From NCBI GenBank assembly GCA_963930655.1, contig OZ005620.1:18171001-18235000 (forward strand): a DNA stretch of 64,000 nt, in the 5' to 3' direction. The notes under the pieces are model-generated. The model made no database searches, was not told the DNA's origin, and saw nothing but the letters and a program-made list of their open reading frames with translations. The first letter of the stretch is position 1; each line of letters begins with the position of its first letter. The translations under genes were made by a program, and so were the position numbers. This stretch comes from Myrica gale (Eukaryota; Streptophyta; Magnoliopsida; Fagales; Myricaceae). Positions 11,763 to 23,397 of the stretch are shown here, in pieces.

Positions 11763-14526
11763 ACAGAGGAAAAGAATAGTTCTTCCACGTTTTTCTGCTC
11801 TCTTACATGTGCACATTCTGTAGCATAGAGGATCATGTATAGTGATGAAGTTGTAAGGCGAGGTTTTCTGATTTATTGAGCTTTGAAATCCCAATTGTTT
11901 TTCATCTGTGTGTTGGTGTTGTGAGCTTGAAGTTGTTCACTTGAAGGAAATGCCCATTTGAGTGAATAAATTTCGTAACGAATGTTTGTGTTCATTTGTT
12001 TGTGCTTTTCAGTTTGGTCAAATGCCCCAATCTGGTCTGAGTCTGGCCGAAAGTTCTAACTGATGCATTTTTATTAGGCCTCTTAGTTGTTTGCCCCAAA
12101 TTTGAGGACTAATTTAACAGATTAGCTTCAACGAATTGAAAACAAGAACCTCAAGCGGTTTGCTCAGTGATTTAGGCTTAGGACTGGGAGATTTGTTTCT
12201 TTCCAAGTTTTAAGTTGGAAACTTCTTGTACAAACCTTTTTTTTTTCGGAATTCACTTACCTTTACCCAAAAAAAAAGTTGGAAACTTGGTGTTATCAAT
12301 TTTTTTGGACTACTCTAGTCTATGAATCTGGTAATTATGGTTTGTGTAGGACGATGGATTACACAAGTCGGCTTATCTCACATAAACAGGGAGAGTGTCG
12401 GAACAAAGCTTTGGATATACATATTCAAAAAAAGAAAAAAGAAAAACAAGAGAAACTTGTCATATAAAAAAAAAGAGACTTTCATGATAGTAACCACCAA
12501 TGACTAATGAAGAAGTACGAGGATTGGACAGACCATAATAAGTAAAAGTAGAAAGGATAGGAGAGGCCCATCATAAAAATTAAAAAAAAAACGATAGGAC
12601 AGGCCCATAATAAGTAATTATGAGCTTGATATCGATGAAACATTCTCTTGGCCAACTACGTAGAATAAAAAACACCCTGTATTCGAGAGACTTCTCTCTA
12701 GAGCTTCTTCCAAATTTTAGTAGTCTCCCTTTCCATCATTATTTTCGATGGTGGGAAGAGCTCCGACTCTTCCCTTCCGCCTCCCCTTTTCTTCTTCCTC
12801 TCGTTCTTTTCTCTCTCTCACTTCCCATTTTGTTCAGAATCTTGACGGTTAGATCCCGAAGATTTTGTGTGTCATTGGTAGACACAACCTTTCTAGACGT
12901 CGTCTCCTCCTCCAGCTGAGCACAACCGCACTAGTCCGACATCATTTGGTCAGCTAGTAGATCTCACGCGCCCGACTCTGGGCACCCTTTTTCGACTGTT
13001 TCTGGCGATCTTGGACTCTTGGCGGCCACGCACCTCTTGGATGGATCCTGCTACCTTTGGCGAGCCCACCGCCACCGTGTTGCTGCCTTCTTGCAGCGTG
13101 TGGCAAACATGCACCGGTGCCTTTCTATGCCCTTTCGGTGTTTTGGTCTTTTCGCTTGTTGGTGGTGGTGTTGATTCTGTTTATGCAGTTGTTTTGTTGG
13201 TTTGTGTAGTTTCAATTTGTTTTTTTGGCTCCTATGTGGGCTTTCTCAATCCCTTGTGGATCTTTTTCAGCCCTTATTTAGGCTTGTTGTACCAGTTGTG
13301 GTGCTTTCTCTACTGACAAGTCTAGGTCGTAGTAGTTCTGTCTACTGAGTTCGGCTACCACTAACTGCCTAGTCGATTGTCCTATATGAAACATTCTCTT
13401 CGCCGCCTACTTTCTGTTTTTGTTGTCTTATTTCTTTTTTCTTTACTGCTATTTTTGGGATTACGCTTGTGCACATTTTACTGTCATTTAGTTGTGCTCG
13501 TTGGGTCGCTGCATCTATTGAGGGTCTGACTCGTCTGTTAGAGCCAGGGGGTGCCGGTGGGGACGTTCGCCCCCACTGGCTCAAAAAACCTATTGATTTT
13601 TTTTTGAAGCAGGATTGCCCCACTGGCCCAGCCGCCCAGGCCTGCTTCCAGGGCCAGTGGGGGCGGGACTGCCCCAACTAGCCCACCCGCTGGCCCAGTC
13701 CCACAGACCTGTTTAAATCAAACAAAACACCGGCCTCTCTCTCACTCGCCGACTCGCAATCTCTCCAGACTCCGCCTTTCCCTCAGCCCTCACGCCCGAC
13801 GCTCGCTTGTCGACGCCGCCCAACCCTCTCGCACTCACTGACTCACATCTCGCCTCTGGCCCTTCGGGACTCCGCCTCTCCCTCTGCTCTCACAGTTCAC
13901 TTCTCAGGTGCTGCCCACAGGTCAGCACTTACGACCCACCAGGCACTAGCGGCCTAGCCATCGAAACTCTCGTCTCTCTGCCGACGCCCGACTGCCTCTC
14001 GCCCTAGCCACTCCAGCCTCCAGGTGCAGGCATGCGGAATTGCGGATGGCGGATGTGGGATGCCGTATGTAGTTTTGGAATTGGGCAATTTCATTTAGTT
14101 TTGCAAATTGCAATTTCATGTAGTTTTGAAATTGTTTGAGGAGTTTGTGCTAATTTAATGTGATGTGTTAAAATTTTCATCTGTGCTCGTGCACTACATT
14201 TTCTAGTGCTTTCAGAATTTCATTTGATGAGATATGCATAAGTAGGTTTGGTAATTTTGGGTCATACTGTTGATGAATTACATTTGGCTGTTCTTTTCCA
14301 GTTTCGATTAAAGTAGGTGTCACATCCTGCCCAATGCGCATAACCCCCCAATGCACCCACAAATGTGTGGGGTTGAATGTATAAAGCTTTCATCATAGTT
14401 GTAGTAGCATCATTAGAAGGGGCAGCAAATCTTTGAACCTTCATAATGATGATCCAATGACTTTAAATTTTTGGTTCTATTTTAGAATATTTGATGAAAC
14501 TGCTATGTTTAATCTTATCTTTTCAG
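11763..14526. other. intergenic; GC-rich 5'-UTR-like block, no firm gene
   Basis: 11763-12600 is AT-rich KLCR 3' flank. About 12720-13320 has open frames with no recognisable protein. About 13520-13720 is GC-rich with inverted GCCAGTGGGGGC / GCCCCCACTGGC words (near 13568 and 13653) that could pair. About 13735-14010 is C/T-rich like a 5' UTR or captured gene 5' end, ending at a possible donor (CTCCAG|GTGCAG, about 14022). It may be the first exon of the chimera that follows. Confidence 0.4.
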
Positions 14527-15242
14527 AAACAATGAAATGATGCTAGTGGCAGGAGTAGTTTCATTGCTGGTGGGGATGATTTCCTACTCCAGTTCTCATG
14601 GATCTGCCACGGCCCTCTATCTGAATCTGTCCTTTCTTGAAGAAGCCAAACCTATCATTGGCTCAAGTGAGCCAATCCCTTTCTTCACCCAAGTCCTTCG
14701 AGCTAATCCTGAAGCCCAGTGCCAGCTTGACGCCCTCCATGCCCTCTATAATCTCTCTATTGTTCCCCCCAACATTCTAAATCTGCTTTCAGCTGGCATC
14801 ATTGACGGGCTGCATTCCCAACATTTCCCTCATGCTGAATCTTTAAAGGAAATTCTTAATTTAGATACCTTAATCCCTGTAGCTGGGGATCATAGTGAGT
14901 CACCTTGGGAAGCTATGACATCCTTTACTGAACATTTGATGCCAATGCCTTCTGGTCAGGGACAAACAAGGCTCTCTCTCCTGAGGTTTTTAGGACTGTT
15001 TATGCTGCCATTAAGAAGGCTGGTGACCAAGGTTTGAGCATTATAGAAGTTTCCCAATTGATAAATAGTCCAGGTACGTATGTATGCTTTCAGTTTCAGG
15101 AAGAATGACATCGTATGTGTGTGCTTCACTGGATTGATTATTTCATGTTGTTCCTTTTCTAGGAGAAAAGATGCCTAAAGTTGTCATTCATGTGCTACAA
15201 GCATTTCACCGAGCCCTAATGGTTAGATTTCTTATGATTTAG
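14527..15242 (+). pseudogene. chimera: U-box/ARM (PUB45-type) exon fused to TFIIIC-like segment
   Basis: After a TTTTCAG acceptor the reading is NNEMMLVAGVVSLLVGMIS, then GSATALYLNLSFLEEAKPII and QLDALHALYNLS up to LLSAGIIDGLHS (about 14527-14817). This is the ARM-repeat part of the PUB45/PUB6/PUB7 U-box ligases. The frame then changes subject: KEILNLDTLIPVAG, WEAMTSFTEHLMP and, after a frame change near 14930-14950, TNKALSPEVFRTVYAAIKKA and GDQGLSIIEVSQLINS. An intron (15074-15162) leads to GEKMPKVVIHVLQAFHRALM. That second part resembles the plant homologue of the large B-block-binding TFIIIC subunit (recognised from memory, less certain). Neither parent is complete and a frameshift separates the parts, so this is a shuffled fragment. 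A Tourist MITE and a CACTA element follow directly. Confidence 0.65.
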
Positions 15243-15302
15243 CGGTTGAGATATATGTGGATCATGTGTGCTCTGTATGTTCTTATTTTCTTGTTAGATT
15301 AA

Positions 15303-15500
15303 GGCTGCGTTTGCGTCCTAAAATTTTACACACTCTAAAATTTTAACGCAATAAAAAATTACAATATAATCTCTCTCTCCCCCATCAAATCACTACTATC
15401 CACTACAAAAATATAAAAAATTACCTCTCTTTTCACTTTTTCACTAAACTCAATACCTAAAATTTTAACAACACTAAAATTTTACAACACAAACACACCC
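15303..15500. mobile_element. Tourist-like (PIF/Harbinger) MITE, copy 1
   Basis: The 198-bp element is GGCTGCGTTTGCG...CACAAACACACCC, flanked by TAA on both sides (15300-15302 and 15501-15503). It is non-coding, with inverted TAAAATTTTA words near both ends. Copies 2-4 are at 38908, 42188 and 57214. The 3-bp TAA/TTA duplication and the GGGTGTGTTTG-type end are those of Tourist/PIF-Harbinger elements. Confidence 0.8.
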
Positions 15501-15503
15501 TAA

Positions 15504-15685
15504 GTAGTGCTTGAAGTTTAATCAGTGTGGGATATATGATAACTAAATGTAAATTGTAAAAATATTCTGAGGAATTTTGAGCTTAGGAGTAAAGTAGTCA
15601 TTTTTGCTTACTTTCTGCTGCAAAATATTAAAAACAATTTAATCAGTGTGGAGAGCTTGTTTTAGTTTTAGATGTGAAATGACAC
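15504..15685. other. short flank between MITE and CACTA element
   Basis: AT-rich with no feature recognised. It ends in the first copy of the CAC target duplication of the CACTA element. Confidence 0.5.
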
Positions 15686-15839
15686 CACTACAACAGTTTT
15701 GGCCTTCAGTGGCGAAAATTTTCGTCGCTGAAAATAGCCATTTAGTCGTTAAAGTCTTCAGCGATGAAAAATTTTCATCACTATTTCGTCGCCGAAATGC
15801 CGTCGCTGAAAGTCATCAGTGACGAAAATTTAAAATTGC

Positions 15840-16075
15840 CACTACGCATTTCTGTTCGAACGAGAAATATTGTTCGAACGACGTCTTGTTCGAACTAACA
15901 AATTTGTTCGAACAAGAAGATTTCGTCACAAATCTGTCAAATTTGATAGTCATCGTTTCTTGTTCGAACAGATTTTCTTGTTCGAACGAGAAATTTCATT
16001 CGAATGTTTATTTTATTCGAACTGTTTCCTTATGATGTTCGATTACTTATCTTGTTTGAACATGAATGTTTATAC
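15840..16075. repeat. left subterminal array of GTTCGAAC palindromes
   Basis: At least six GTTCGAAC octamers or near copies occur between 15853 and 16025, often as TTGTTCGAACGAG. The right side of the element (18740-19045) holds a matching set, for example CGTTCGAACC, TTGTTCGAACAAG and GGTTCGAACGAG. These symmetric words are likely binding sites for the element's transposase (inference). Confidence 0.6.
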
Positions 16076-17772
16076 TTTTTCTTGAGAAATTACTTTTATT
16101 CATTTGAAATTGCTATTTTAAAGTTTATTTTTTTGTTGTATTTTAAATAAGGCACTGTATGAAAATGCATAATTTAATGACTAATAATATGAAATGAAAT
16201 ATATTGAATAGTCATTATTCAAAATACAAAGAAAATATAAGAAAAATCTTGTTCGATTAGCGCAACAAACAAATTTAATGAATACAAAAGAAAAACAAGT
16301 ATTTGCTGGCAATTATTTCATCCGCTTTCTTGGCTTCTTCTCCCCTGTTTCTTTTATCTTTTCGGCAATTCCTCTGTAAAAGACCAAAATATTTTCATAA
16401 TCAAGAAATTCTTCCAGATGTATTTGCCAAATGAAAGCAACAAATGTAGCATATAATTTAAAGAATTCCTCCAAATTATATAAAGCATGCATAATAAAAA
16501 TAGCAGGCCCTAATAAGAAAAACAGAGAGAGCTTACTGATACCCCTCTTAAGCTCCTCTCTAACTCTAGACTATTAATTTTATCTCCTTGTGAATAGAAA
16601 ATAACCACACAAGACCAGTCAGGTGTATTGCCAATACTACCTAAACAATACTGATCACACAATCGGCACCTGTTCAGTGAGATGAGAAATGGTTTTTACT
16701 ACTAAACAAAATGAATAAAAACCACTGCTTGTGAAGTTCAAGAACATAAATATGCACTAATGAACTCATGACAAGAATAGCACAAAAATCATGTACTAGA
16801 CCAAATCTACAAAAGCTGATGAGTATGAACCCTCATTGGTGTGGAGTCGTCAAAATACGCATCACATTGTTACCACAAGCATCTGGAGGATATTTGGATT
16901 CTCGTTAGGTTGAAGAGAAGAAATATGGTCACAGCAAGGAATATTGCCTCTTTTATAACTCAAATCATCCAACCCAAAAAGAAACAGTGTTTAATAGTTC
17001 ATCTGAGGTGACTTATCATGTGGCAAAAAATCTGTCCCAACCGGGAAATCGAAAAACAATAAATTTATCTGCCATCAGTTTGTTGTTAATACAAATGACA
17101 CGTTAAATGAAGCTTCCACTCAATAATACATCTCTTATGCTGGGAGAAGTGACAAAAGAAGTATATAGTACTGCACACAGTTGGCAAAAATAAAATAATT
17201 GATACAGTTTTAGCAGCCAAAAAAGTTATTGATAGGCATGAAGTCCAACTGAAGCCCCAATAAATCTACTTACTCTAATGAAAATCCTTATTCGTCAACT
17301 CTGTGGTCTTCAACTAAGACCAAATACATTAACAAGACTGCCATTAATGAGCTCCTAGGCAGAATATATTCTAATTTTTCCACCAATGAGCTCCATTAGT
17401 TAGTTATGCTAATTTACAGTTCACATGATTAATACTGATCATGAGTGCAGGCAATCTGCATCAGCCTTGAAGAGAACAAAATAAAATTTACAAACAGAGA
17501 ACAAAAATAAATTAATACACAGAGTAAGTGAGATCATTGCTTGGAAAGTTAAGTCCAAAAGACCCAAGGCGTCCAAATATGAAGTCAGCATATGAAGTGA
17601 GGACAGGGGAACAGAACAACAAAATTTTGTATGGAATGAAAAGTCCATTTTAGAACTGTTGACGATTAGCACCCAGAGGCTATTATTTTTCCACCAAGCA
17701 TGCTAAAAACACATCCATTTATTTCATTAAGTCCCATGCAATTAGATATGCTATGTCAATATGGAAGCTTAC

Positions 17773-18067
17773 ATCTTTTGGGGGAAAGCCCTCAATGGTG
17801 GGTTTCATACTCATCCTCGAATTAACTGCTTCAAGCTTCATTGAAAGGAACTGTGAAATCCAATAATATGCAAAGTTTCGGGTTCAGCAGTCTAAAGGAA
17901 ATTAATGTCATATACATTGCATTCAAGATACTTACCTCAACCTGGTGTTGCAGTGACTGGATATAATTAATGATATCGTCAAGGACAAGTGCTTTTCCAA
18001 TAACTTGTTCAGAGGGGAAGTACACGAAGTCAATCAAAGCTGAATTTGAACTTGCACCTTTAGACAT
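17773..18067 (-). pseudogene. captured bHLH gene fragment (second helix only)
   Basis: On the minus strand, exon 18067-17936 starts at an ATG (MSKGASSNSALIDFVYFPSE) and continues QVIGKALVLDDIINYIQSLQ, then HQVE and a GTAAGT donor. Exon 17850-17773 follows an AG acceptor and reads FLSMKLEAVNSRM, then TIEGFPPKD, ending at GTAAGC. This is the loop, second helix and downstream segment of plant bHLH proteins of the bHLH79/BPE (bHLH31) kind, with splice sites where that family has them. The basic DNA-contact region and first helix are absent; unrelated residues precede it. If translated it would be an HLH part unable to bind DNA, a shape known for competitor proteins, though expression is unknown. 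Later exons of the parent were not found. Confidence 0.75.
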
Positions 18068-18442
18068 TTACAAAGATATAATTAGGATTATCCCACTCGT
18101 GAAGAAAAAAAAACAACAACAAATGAAATTGTACATATGATAGGCATGACATCCAAGTCCGAAAACCAACAGGTCGAAGGCACAGATTTGGACTTCATGA
18201 ACCCTAAACCAATCTACACCACCAACAACAATATAAAACGAAATTAAACACGAGACAAAATCAAACAAAAACTATAAAACAAAATCAAACAGGAAAAATG
18301 CTTACCGTTAATCGTACTGCAGCAACTCAAATCCCTAAATCTTGGCTAGAATATCGGAACCTAACCGAAAACAAAATCAAACAAAAAAATGTTAGTAAAT
18401 CGAAACCTAATCGAGACAAAAGCAGCAAGCTCATGAGAGGCC

Positions 18443-18444
<2 letters not shown>

Positions 18445-18475
<31 letters not shown>
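18445..18475. repeat. (GA)n microsatellite
   Basis: About 30 bases of pure GA repeat inside the CACTA element, in a generally purine-rich stretch (18430-18700) that looks like the complement of a 5' UTR of the captured gene. Confidence 0.9.
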
Positions 18476-18477
<2 letters not shown>

Positions 18478-19156
18478 CAGCGTGACTGAGAGAGACAACG
18501 TGAGATTTCGAGGGACAGGGAGCGAGAGAAACAGAGATTTAGAGGGAGATCTGGAGCTTCGACGTAGAGAGGAGGGACTGAAGCTTTGAAAAAGAGGAGG
18601 GTTGTCGACGGAGAAGGCAACAATCGGAGGGGCTGGTGTTTTACGAAGAGGGGGCTGGAGACTTAGAGATTTTTCAAAGGGGGGAGAGAAGGAGAGCGGC
18701 GGGGGGAGTCGAAAGGGTATTTAGCGTTAAATGAATTACCCTCTCTCGTTCGAACCACATCTGTCTTGCTCGAACGAGATGATTTGGGTGACGAAAATAT
18801 TTTCGTCTCTAAAGATTTATTTAGTGACGGTTTAGAAGTTTTCGTCACTAATACTTGTTCGGACGAGATATTGTCGTTCGAACCAGTAAGCAACAATGTG
18901 TTCGAACTCGATTTTGCTTGTTCGAACAAGATTCTTTTACCGACAAAAATATGTTCGTCGCTAAAGACTTTTTAGTGACGATTTAATAATTTTTGTCACT
19001 AATACTCGTTTGAACGAAATATTACTGGTTCGAACGAGATGAATTACTCTTTAGCGATAAACTCCTAATTTCGTCGCTGAAGATGTATTTTTAGTGACGA
19101 AATTGGTTTCGCCACTGATAAGTTCGCCGCTAAAGAAAAAATCTGTTGTAGTGCAC

Positions 19157-19299
19157 ATTGGGATCTGTGACTACATGTTTGATCACATAGCTTATAGAAA
19201 CTGAAATAAAGAAACTGAAACAACTGCAAATACTGAAAGGAAATCATTTTGGTCACTAGCAATTTTCTCTCTTCCTCGAGATGTTATTACTCCTTAATT
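19157..19299. other. flank after the CACTA element
   Basis: Short unique-looking sequence with no feature recognised. Confidence 0.4.
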
Positions 19300-19483
19300 T
19301 AATTGTCACCTCTCAATCTTAGTAAATAATACGGTGTGTATATTTCAATTTTTTTAATATTTTTAGTCCTTAATTTTTGATATTTTAACTCTTAAGACAC
19401 TTTTTACATTACATAGAGAATTTTTTTTATCATTTCGACTTAGGAGTTTGCCCCTCTCAAGTTGAGTCCTGGTTCCGCCACTG
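19300..19483 (-). mobile_element. truncated hAT element end
   Basis: Read on the minus strand from 19483 it starts CAGTGGCGGAACCAGGACTC, then TTGAGAGGGGCAAACTC, AGTGTCTTAAGAGTTAAAAT and TCAAAAATTAAGGAC. It closely follows the left arm of the hAT element at 60444-61260. Only this arm is present; no opposite end was found to the left, so the copy is truncated. Confidence 0.6.
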
Positions 19484-20202
19484 GTTAGAGCAATATCCGT
19501 TGTATTTTGATCCCGTGATGAAATACAAATATCCACTTATTTAATATTTATATAAATAAAGAACTCGAGAAGTTTAACATTGTCCAATATCTACTAGACG
19601 TGTAGTCAAGTATAAGAATATTGCCATGTTAATAGAGCAAATCCTTCAAATCGTTCTCATCGAATGTGTCTGGGCATGTCATATTCAAGCTTAGCTGGCC
19701 TTCTCACAATTCCAATTCATATAAACTCTTCCCATATCTTTTCCCTTTTCCTCGCAAACTCCAATCCGATATTGCACCACACCTAGTGTCTAGTGTGGTC
19801 ATTAGTACTCTTCATGATACCCAATCAATTTCCTAAAGTATCTGGCTTAAACGCCTCATGGCTCCCACATTCCTTTTTCATCACGAAAAGGATAATGCAA
19901 CGAGCATATGCCAAAATTTCCCAAGATAGAAAAAAGAAGATCGAACAAGACGATGCTGAAGAATGAGCAAGTTACTGGTTTAGGTTGAGATGTCAGCAAA
20001 GATCAAGGACTTCCGATTGTACACTCCATGACAATGGATCGCACTGTACGTGGATTTAACTTCAATTAAGAATGTCTGTAACTTGGAACTTTCCCCAGAT
20101 TTGTTATATGTTTCCAATTTGATGTTTGCAACAATTAAAAGCACGTGCAGCTATATAAATTCAGAGTACCCTACATGATCATGTCCCGTCACTTTTCTTC
20201 TT
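19484..20202. other. intergenic, no gene recognised
   Basis: AT-rich sequence between the hAT remnant and the copia target duplication. No convincing exon. Confidence 0.4.
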
Positions 20203-20207
20203 CATCT

Positions 20208-20654
20208 TGTTGAGCACAGAACAAAAATAACAAACACAAGGAGACCAAAATTTAAAGTGGTTCGGCAATGTGCCTACGTCCACAGAGGAGAAAACTTTGA
20301 TTTCAGCAAACCAAAATATTACAACTCTCAACTCTCACAGTTGCTGTCTGCAACTCTCTCACTTTCACTCTCTCTACAATTTCACTCCACACTTCACTCT
20401 CATTCACGAGGTTGAATTTATAGAGGGATGATGAGAGTGTGAATTCGATCACAAAAATGATCAAATTTGCGGTGGCGTGCAAATCTTCTCCTGCAACTCT
20501 TAAATGCTTGGGCTGCTGCAGACAATTGAGTGCACACTTAATGTAGGAGGATTTGCTGGCCGCAAATCGTCTGCTGCAAGCATTAAATGCTCAGTCTTGT
20601 TTTTGATCCAAAGTTTGCGAGCCGCAAACTTTGACCGTAGGTATGGAACCTACA
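20208..20654 (-). repeat. 3' LTR of the copia element
   Basis: On the plus strand it begins TGTTGAGCACAG and ends GGAACCTACA, nearly matching the 5' LTR (445 versus 447 bp). It carries GTGGTTCGGCAATGTGCCTA and CCACAGAGGAG, and a CTCTC-rich stretch. Confidence 0.95.
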
Positions 20655-23385
20655 ATTCTCCCCCTCCATTCCTACAAGAGGAGAATGTGTCTCTACATAG
20701 CTCGAGCTTTTCACGAGTAACAACCTTCGTTAACATGTCTGCTGGATTCTCTTTTGTGTGGATCTTCACAAGCTTCAATAGTTGTTGCTCCATCACTTCG
20801 CGTATCCAGTGATAGCGAATGTCAATATGTTTTATGCGAGAATGGTACATTGAATTCTTGCTCAAATCCAGAGCACTCTGACTATCACAATGTACCTTGT
20901 ATTCCTTTTGACTGATTCCCAACTCTTGGAGAAACCGCTGTAACCACAACATTTCTTTCCCAGCTTCCGCTGCAGCAATGTACTTTGCTTCTGTTGTGGA
21001 TAACGCCACACATTTCTGTAATCTGGACTGCCATGAAACAACTCCCCCAGAAAATGTGTAAATGAATCCTGATGTAGATTTTCTTCCATCAAGATCACCA
21101 GCCATATCCGAGTCTGTATATCCTTCCAAGATTGGATCAGCTTCCCCGAAACATAAACATAGCTTCGACGTACCTTTAAGGTACCGAAGAATCCACTTGA
21201 CCGCTTCCCAGTGTTCCTTTCCTGGGTTTGAAAGAAAACGGCTCACAACTCCCACAGCGTGAGCGATGTCAGGTCTTGTACCCACCATTGCGTACATAAG
21301 ACTGCCAACAGCTAAAGAGTAGGGGACTGCAACCATCTCTTTAACCTTTTCCCTCGATGAGGGACACGAGCTCTTGCTCAATTTAAAGTGACTAGCCAGT
21401 GGATTACTGACTGGCTTAGCACTTTCCATGTTGAACCTCTTGATCGCTTGTTCAACATATCTCTCTTGTGACAGCCACAACTTCTTAGCTTTCCTGTCAC
21501 GAACAATTTTCATGCCCAATATCTGCTGGGCTGGTCCTAAGTCCTTCATGTCGAAGAACTTAGAGAGATTTGTCTTCAACTTGCTGATTATGGATGCATC
21601 TTGTCCAACTATCAACATATCATCAACATAGAGTAGTAGAGTAACGAAATTACCATCTGGGAATTTGCGAATATACATATATTGGTCCGCTGCAGTCCTT
21701 CTGTAGTAATGACTCACCATAAATGAGTCAAACTTCTTGTACCACTATCGGAGAGCCTGCTTAATACCATAGAGGTTATTCTTCAATTTGCAGACCAAGT
21801 GTTCCTTCCCATGAACTTCAAAACCTTCTAGCTGCTCCATGTATATCTCTTCTTTGAGATCACCGTGAAGAAATGTTGTCTTCACATCCATTTGTTCAAG
21901 CTCCAAGTCTAGACTCGCAACCAATCCGAGTACAACTCGAATTGAGGTCATCTTCACTACAGATGAGAATATCTCGTCAAAGTCAACTCCTTTCTTCTGT
22001 TGAAAGACTTTGACGACCAAACGAGCTTTGTACTTCACCTGCTTGCCATTGTTCTTCAGCTTGAACACCCATTTATTCTTCAGTGCTCTCTTGCCCTTCA
22101 GAAGCTTCACCAGCTCATACGTCTGATTCTTCTGCAAGGAACTCATCTCTTCTTGCATAGCTTGAATCCATCTGAATTTATCTGTATGAGCTCTTGCTTC
22201 GTGAAAACTTTCTGGCTCCTCCTCATCAGTAAGAAAAATATAATCTGATTCCGGATATCTCCGTGATGGAATCAGCAACCGGCCTCTCGTCGATCTGTTT
22301 TGTTGAGGCTCGTCAACTGGAGGAAGTTCTTCATCATCTGATTGTTGTGATGAAGTAGCTTCTGGTGGAGTGAAAATCTGCTCCCCCTACTCAACACCTT
22401 CTTCATCATCAACTTCCTCTTCTTCTTCTGAGGATCCTTCCTGCATTTCTTCAGTATTTGTGGTAGACTGGAATGACGCAGGACTGATAACAGTATCTTG
22501 AGCACTTGCACTATTTTCACTTGGGTTTGTTGATCTTTTGAAGCTATCATATAACTCAGCTTCATGGAACACAACGTCCCTGCTTCTGATGACCTTCTTA
22601 GCTTCTGGATCCCAAAGTCTGTATCCAAATTCTTCATCTCCGTATCCAATAAAAATACACGGAGTGGACTTGACATCAAGCTTCTGCCTCTGCTCCTTGG
22701 ATACATGTGCAAATGCTTTGCACCCAAATACTCTCAGATGAGAGTATGAGATCTTATGACTAGACCTCACCATCTCCGGAACTTCAAACTTCAACGGAAC
22801 AGATGGTGTTCTGTTGATTAGGTAACAGGCTGCACGAACTGCTTCACCCCAGAATGGCTTAGGTAACTTAGCCATACTAAGCATACATCTGGTTCACTCT
22901 ATAATGGTCCGATTCATCCTTTCGGCTACACCATTGTGCCGTGGGGTGCGTGGGACCGTCTTCTCATGTCTGATGCCATGGCCAGAGCAGTATGCTCTGA
23001 ACTCCCTGAAAATATACTCGCCTCCATTGTTTGTCCGGAGGCACTTCAACTTTTTCCCAGTTTCCCTTTCCACCATAGCGTGAAAGTTTTTGAACTGCTC
23101 AAAAACATGGTCCTTCGTTCTCAAGAAATACACCCACACTTTACGTGAAGCATCGTCAATAAATGTAACAAAATACCTATTACCGCCCAAAGACTCCACT
23201 TCTAAGGGACCACATACATCAGAGTGTACCAGGCTCAATAACTCTGATCTTTTACTAGCAGATGTACTAAACGAGACTCGATGTTGCTTACCAAACAAGC
23301 AATGCTCACAAGGGTTTAGCGCTGTACCTTTATTGACTGTGATAAGCGCCTTCTTCGCCAGTGTAAACAACCCTTTCTCACCCAT
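20650..23385 (-). pseudogene. copia pol: integrase, reverse transcriptase, RNase H (broken)
   Basis: Four open segments read downward: 23385-22894 (integrase zinc finger CEHC, HSDVCGP, then RTNNGGEYI, PRHNGVAERMNRT), 22884-22387 (integrase C-terminal part, FIGYGDEEFGYRLWD), 22278-21745 (reverse transcriptase: NKWVFKLK, QMDVKTTFLHG, LVCKLKNNLYGIKQ) and 21720-20650 (YVDDM active site, RPDIAHAVG, then RNase H with CVALSTTEAKYIAAAEA and IDIRYHWIRE). The second catalytic aspartate of the integrase triad, normally in a DNGGEY motif, reads N here. Stops or frame changes at about 22890, 22380 and 21740 separate the segments, so no working polyprotein is made. Confidence 0.9.
20655..20668 (-). other. 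polypurine tract of the copia element
   Basis: On the minus strand the sequence GGAGGGGGAGAAT abuts the LTR start TGTAGGTTCC. This is where plus-strand DNA synthesis would be primed. Confidence 0.8.
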
Positions 23386-23397
23386 GTGACCGAGTCT

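Larger units (their letters stand above)
15686..19153. mobile_element. complete non-autonomous CACTA (En/Spm) element
   Basis: Ends are CACTACAACAG at 15686 and its exact reverse complement CTGTTGTAGTG ending at 19153, with CAC directly before (15683-15685) and after (19154-19156): the 3-bp target duplication expected for CACTA elements. Both subterminal zones (about 15700-16020 and 18730-19140) carry many TTTCGTCGCTGAA / TTAGTGACGAAA words and GTTCGAAC palindromes, the usual layout of transposase-binding sites. The 3.47-kb interior has no transposase; it carries a bHLH gene fragment on the minus strand (17773-18067) and other possible exon pieces, such as GIAEKIKETGEKKPRKRMK after an acceptor near 16373. 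It fits a Pack-CACTA that picked up host gene sequence. Confidence 0.9.

Noticed and set aside
12620-13316. Open frames of about 100 codons
   Set aside because: Composition is low-complexity (Leu/Ser/Val) with no recognisable domain or signals of a gene.
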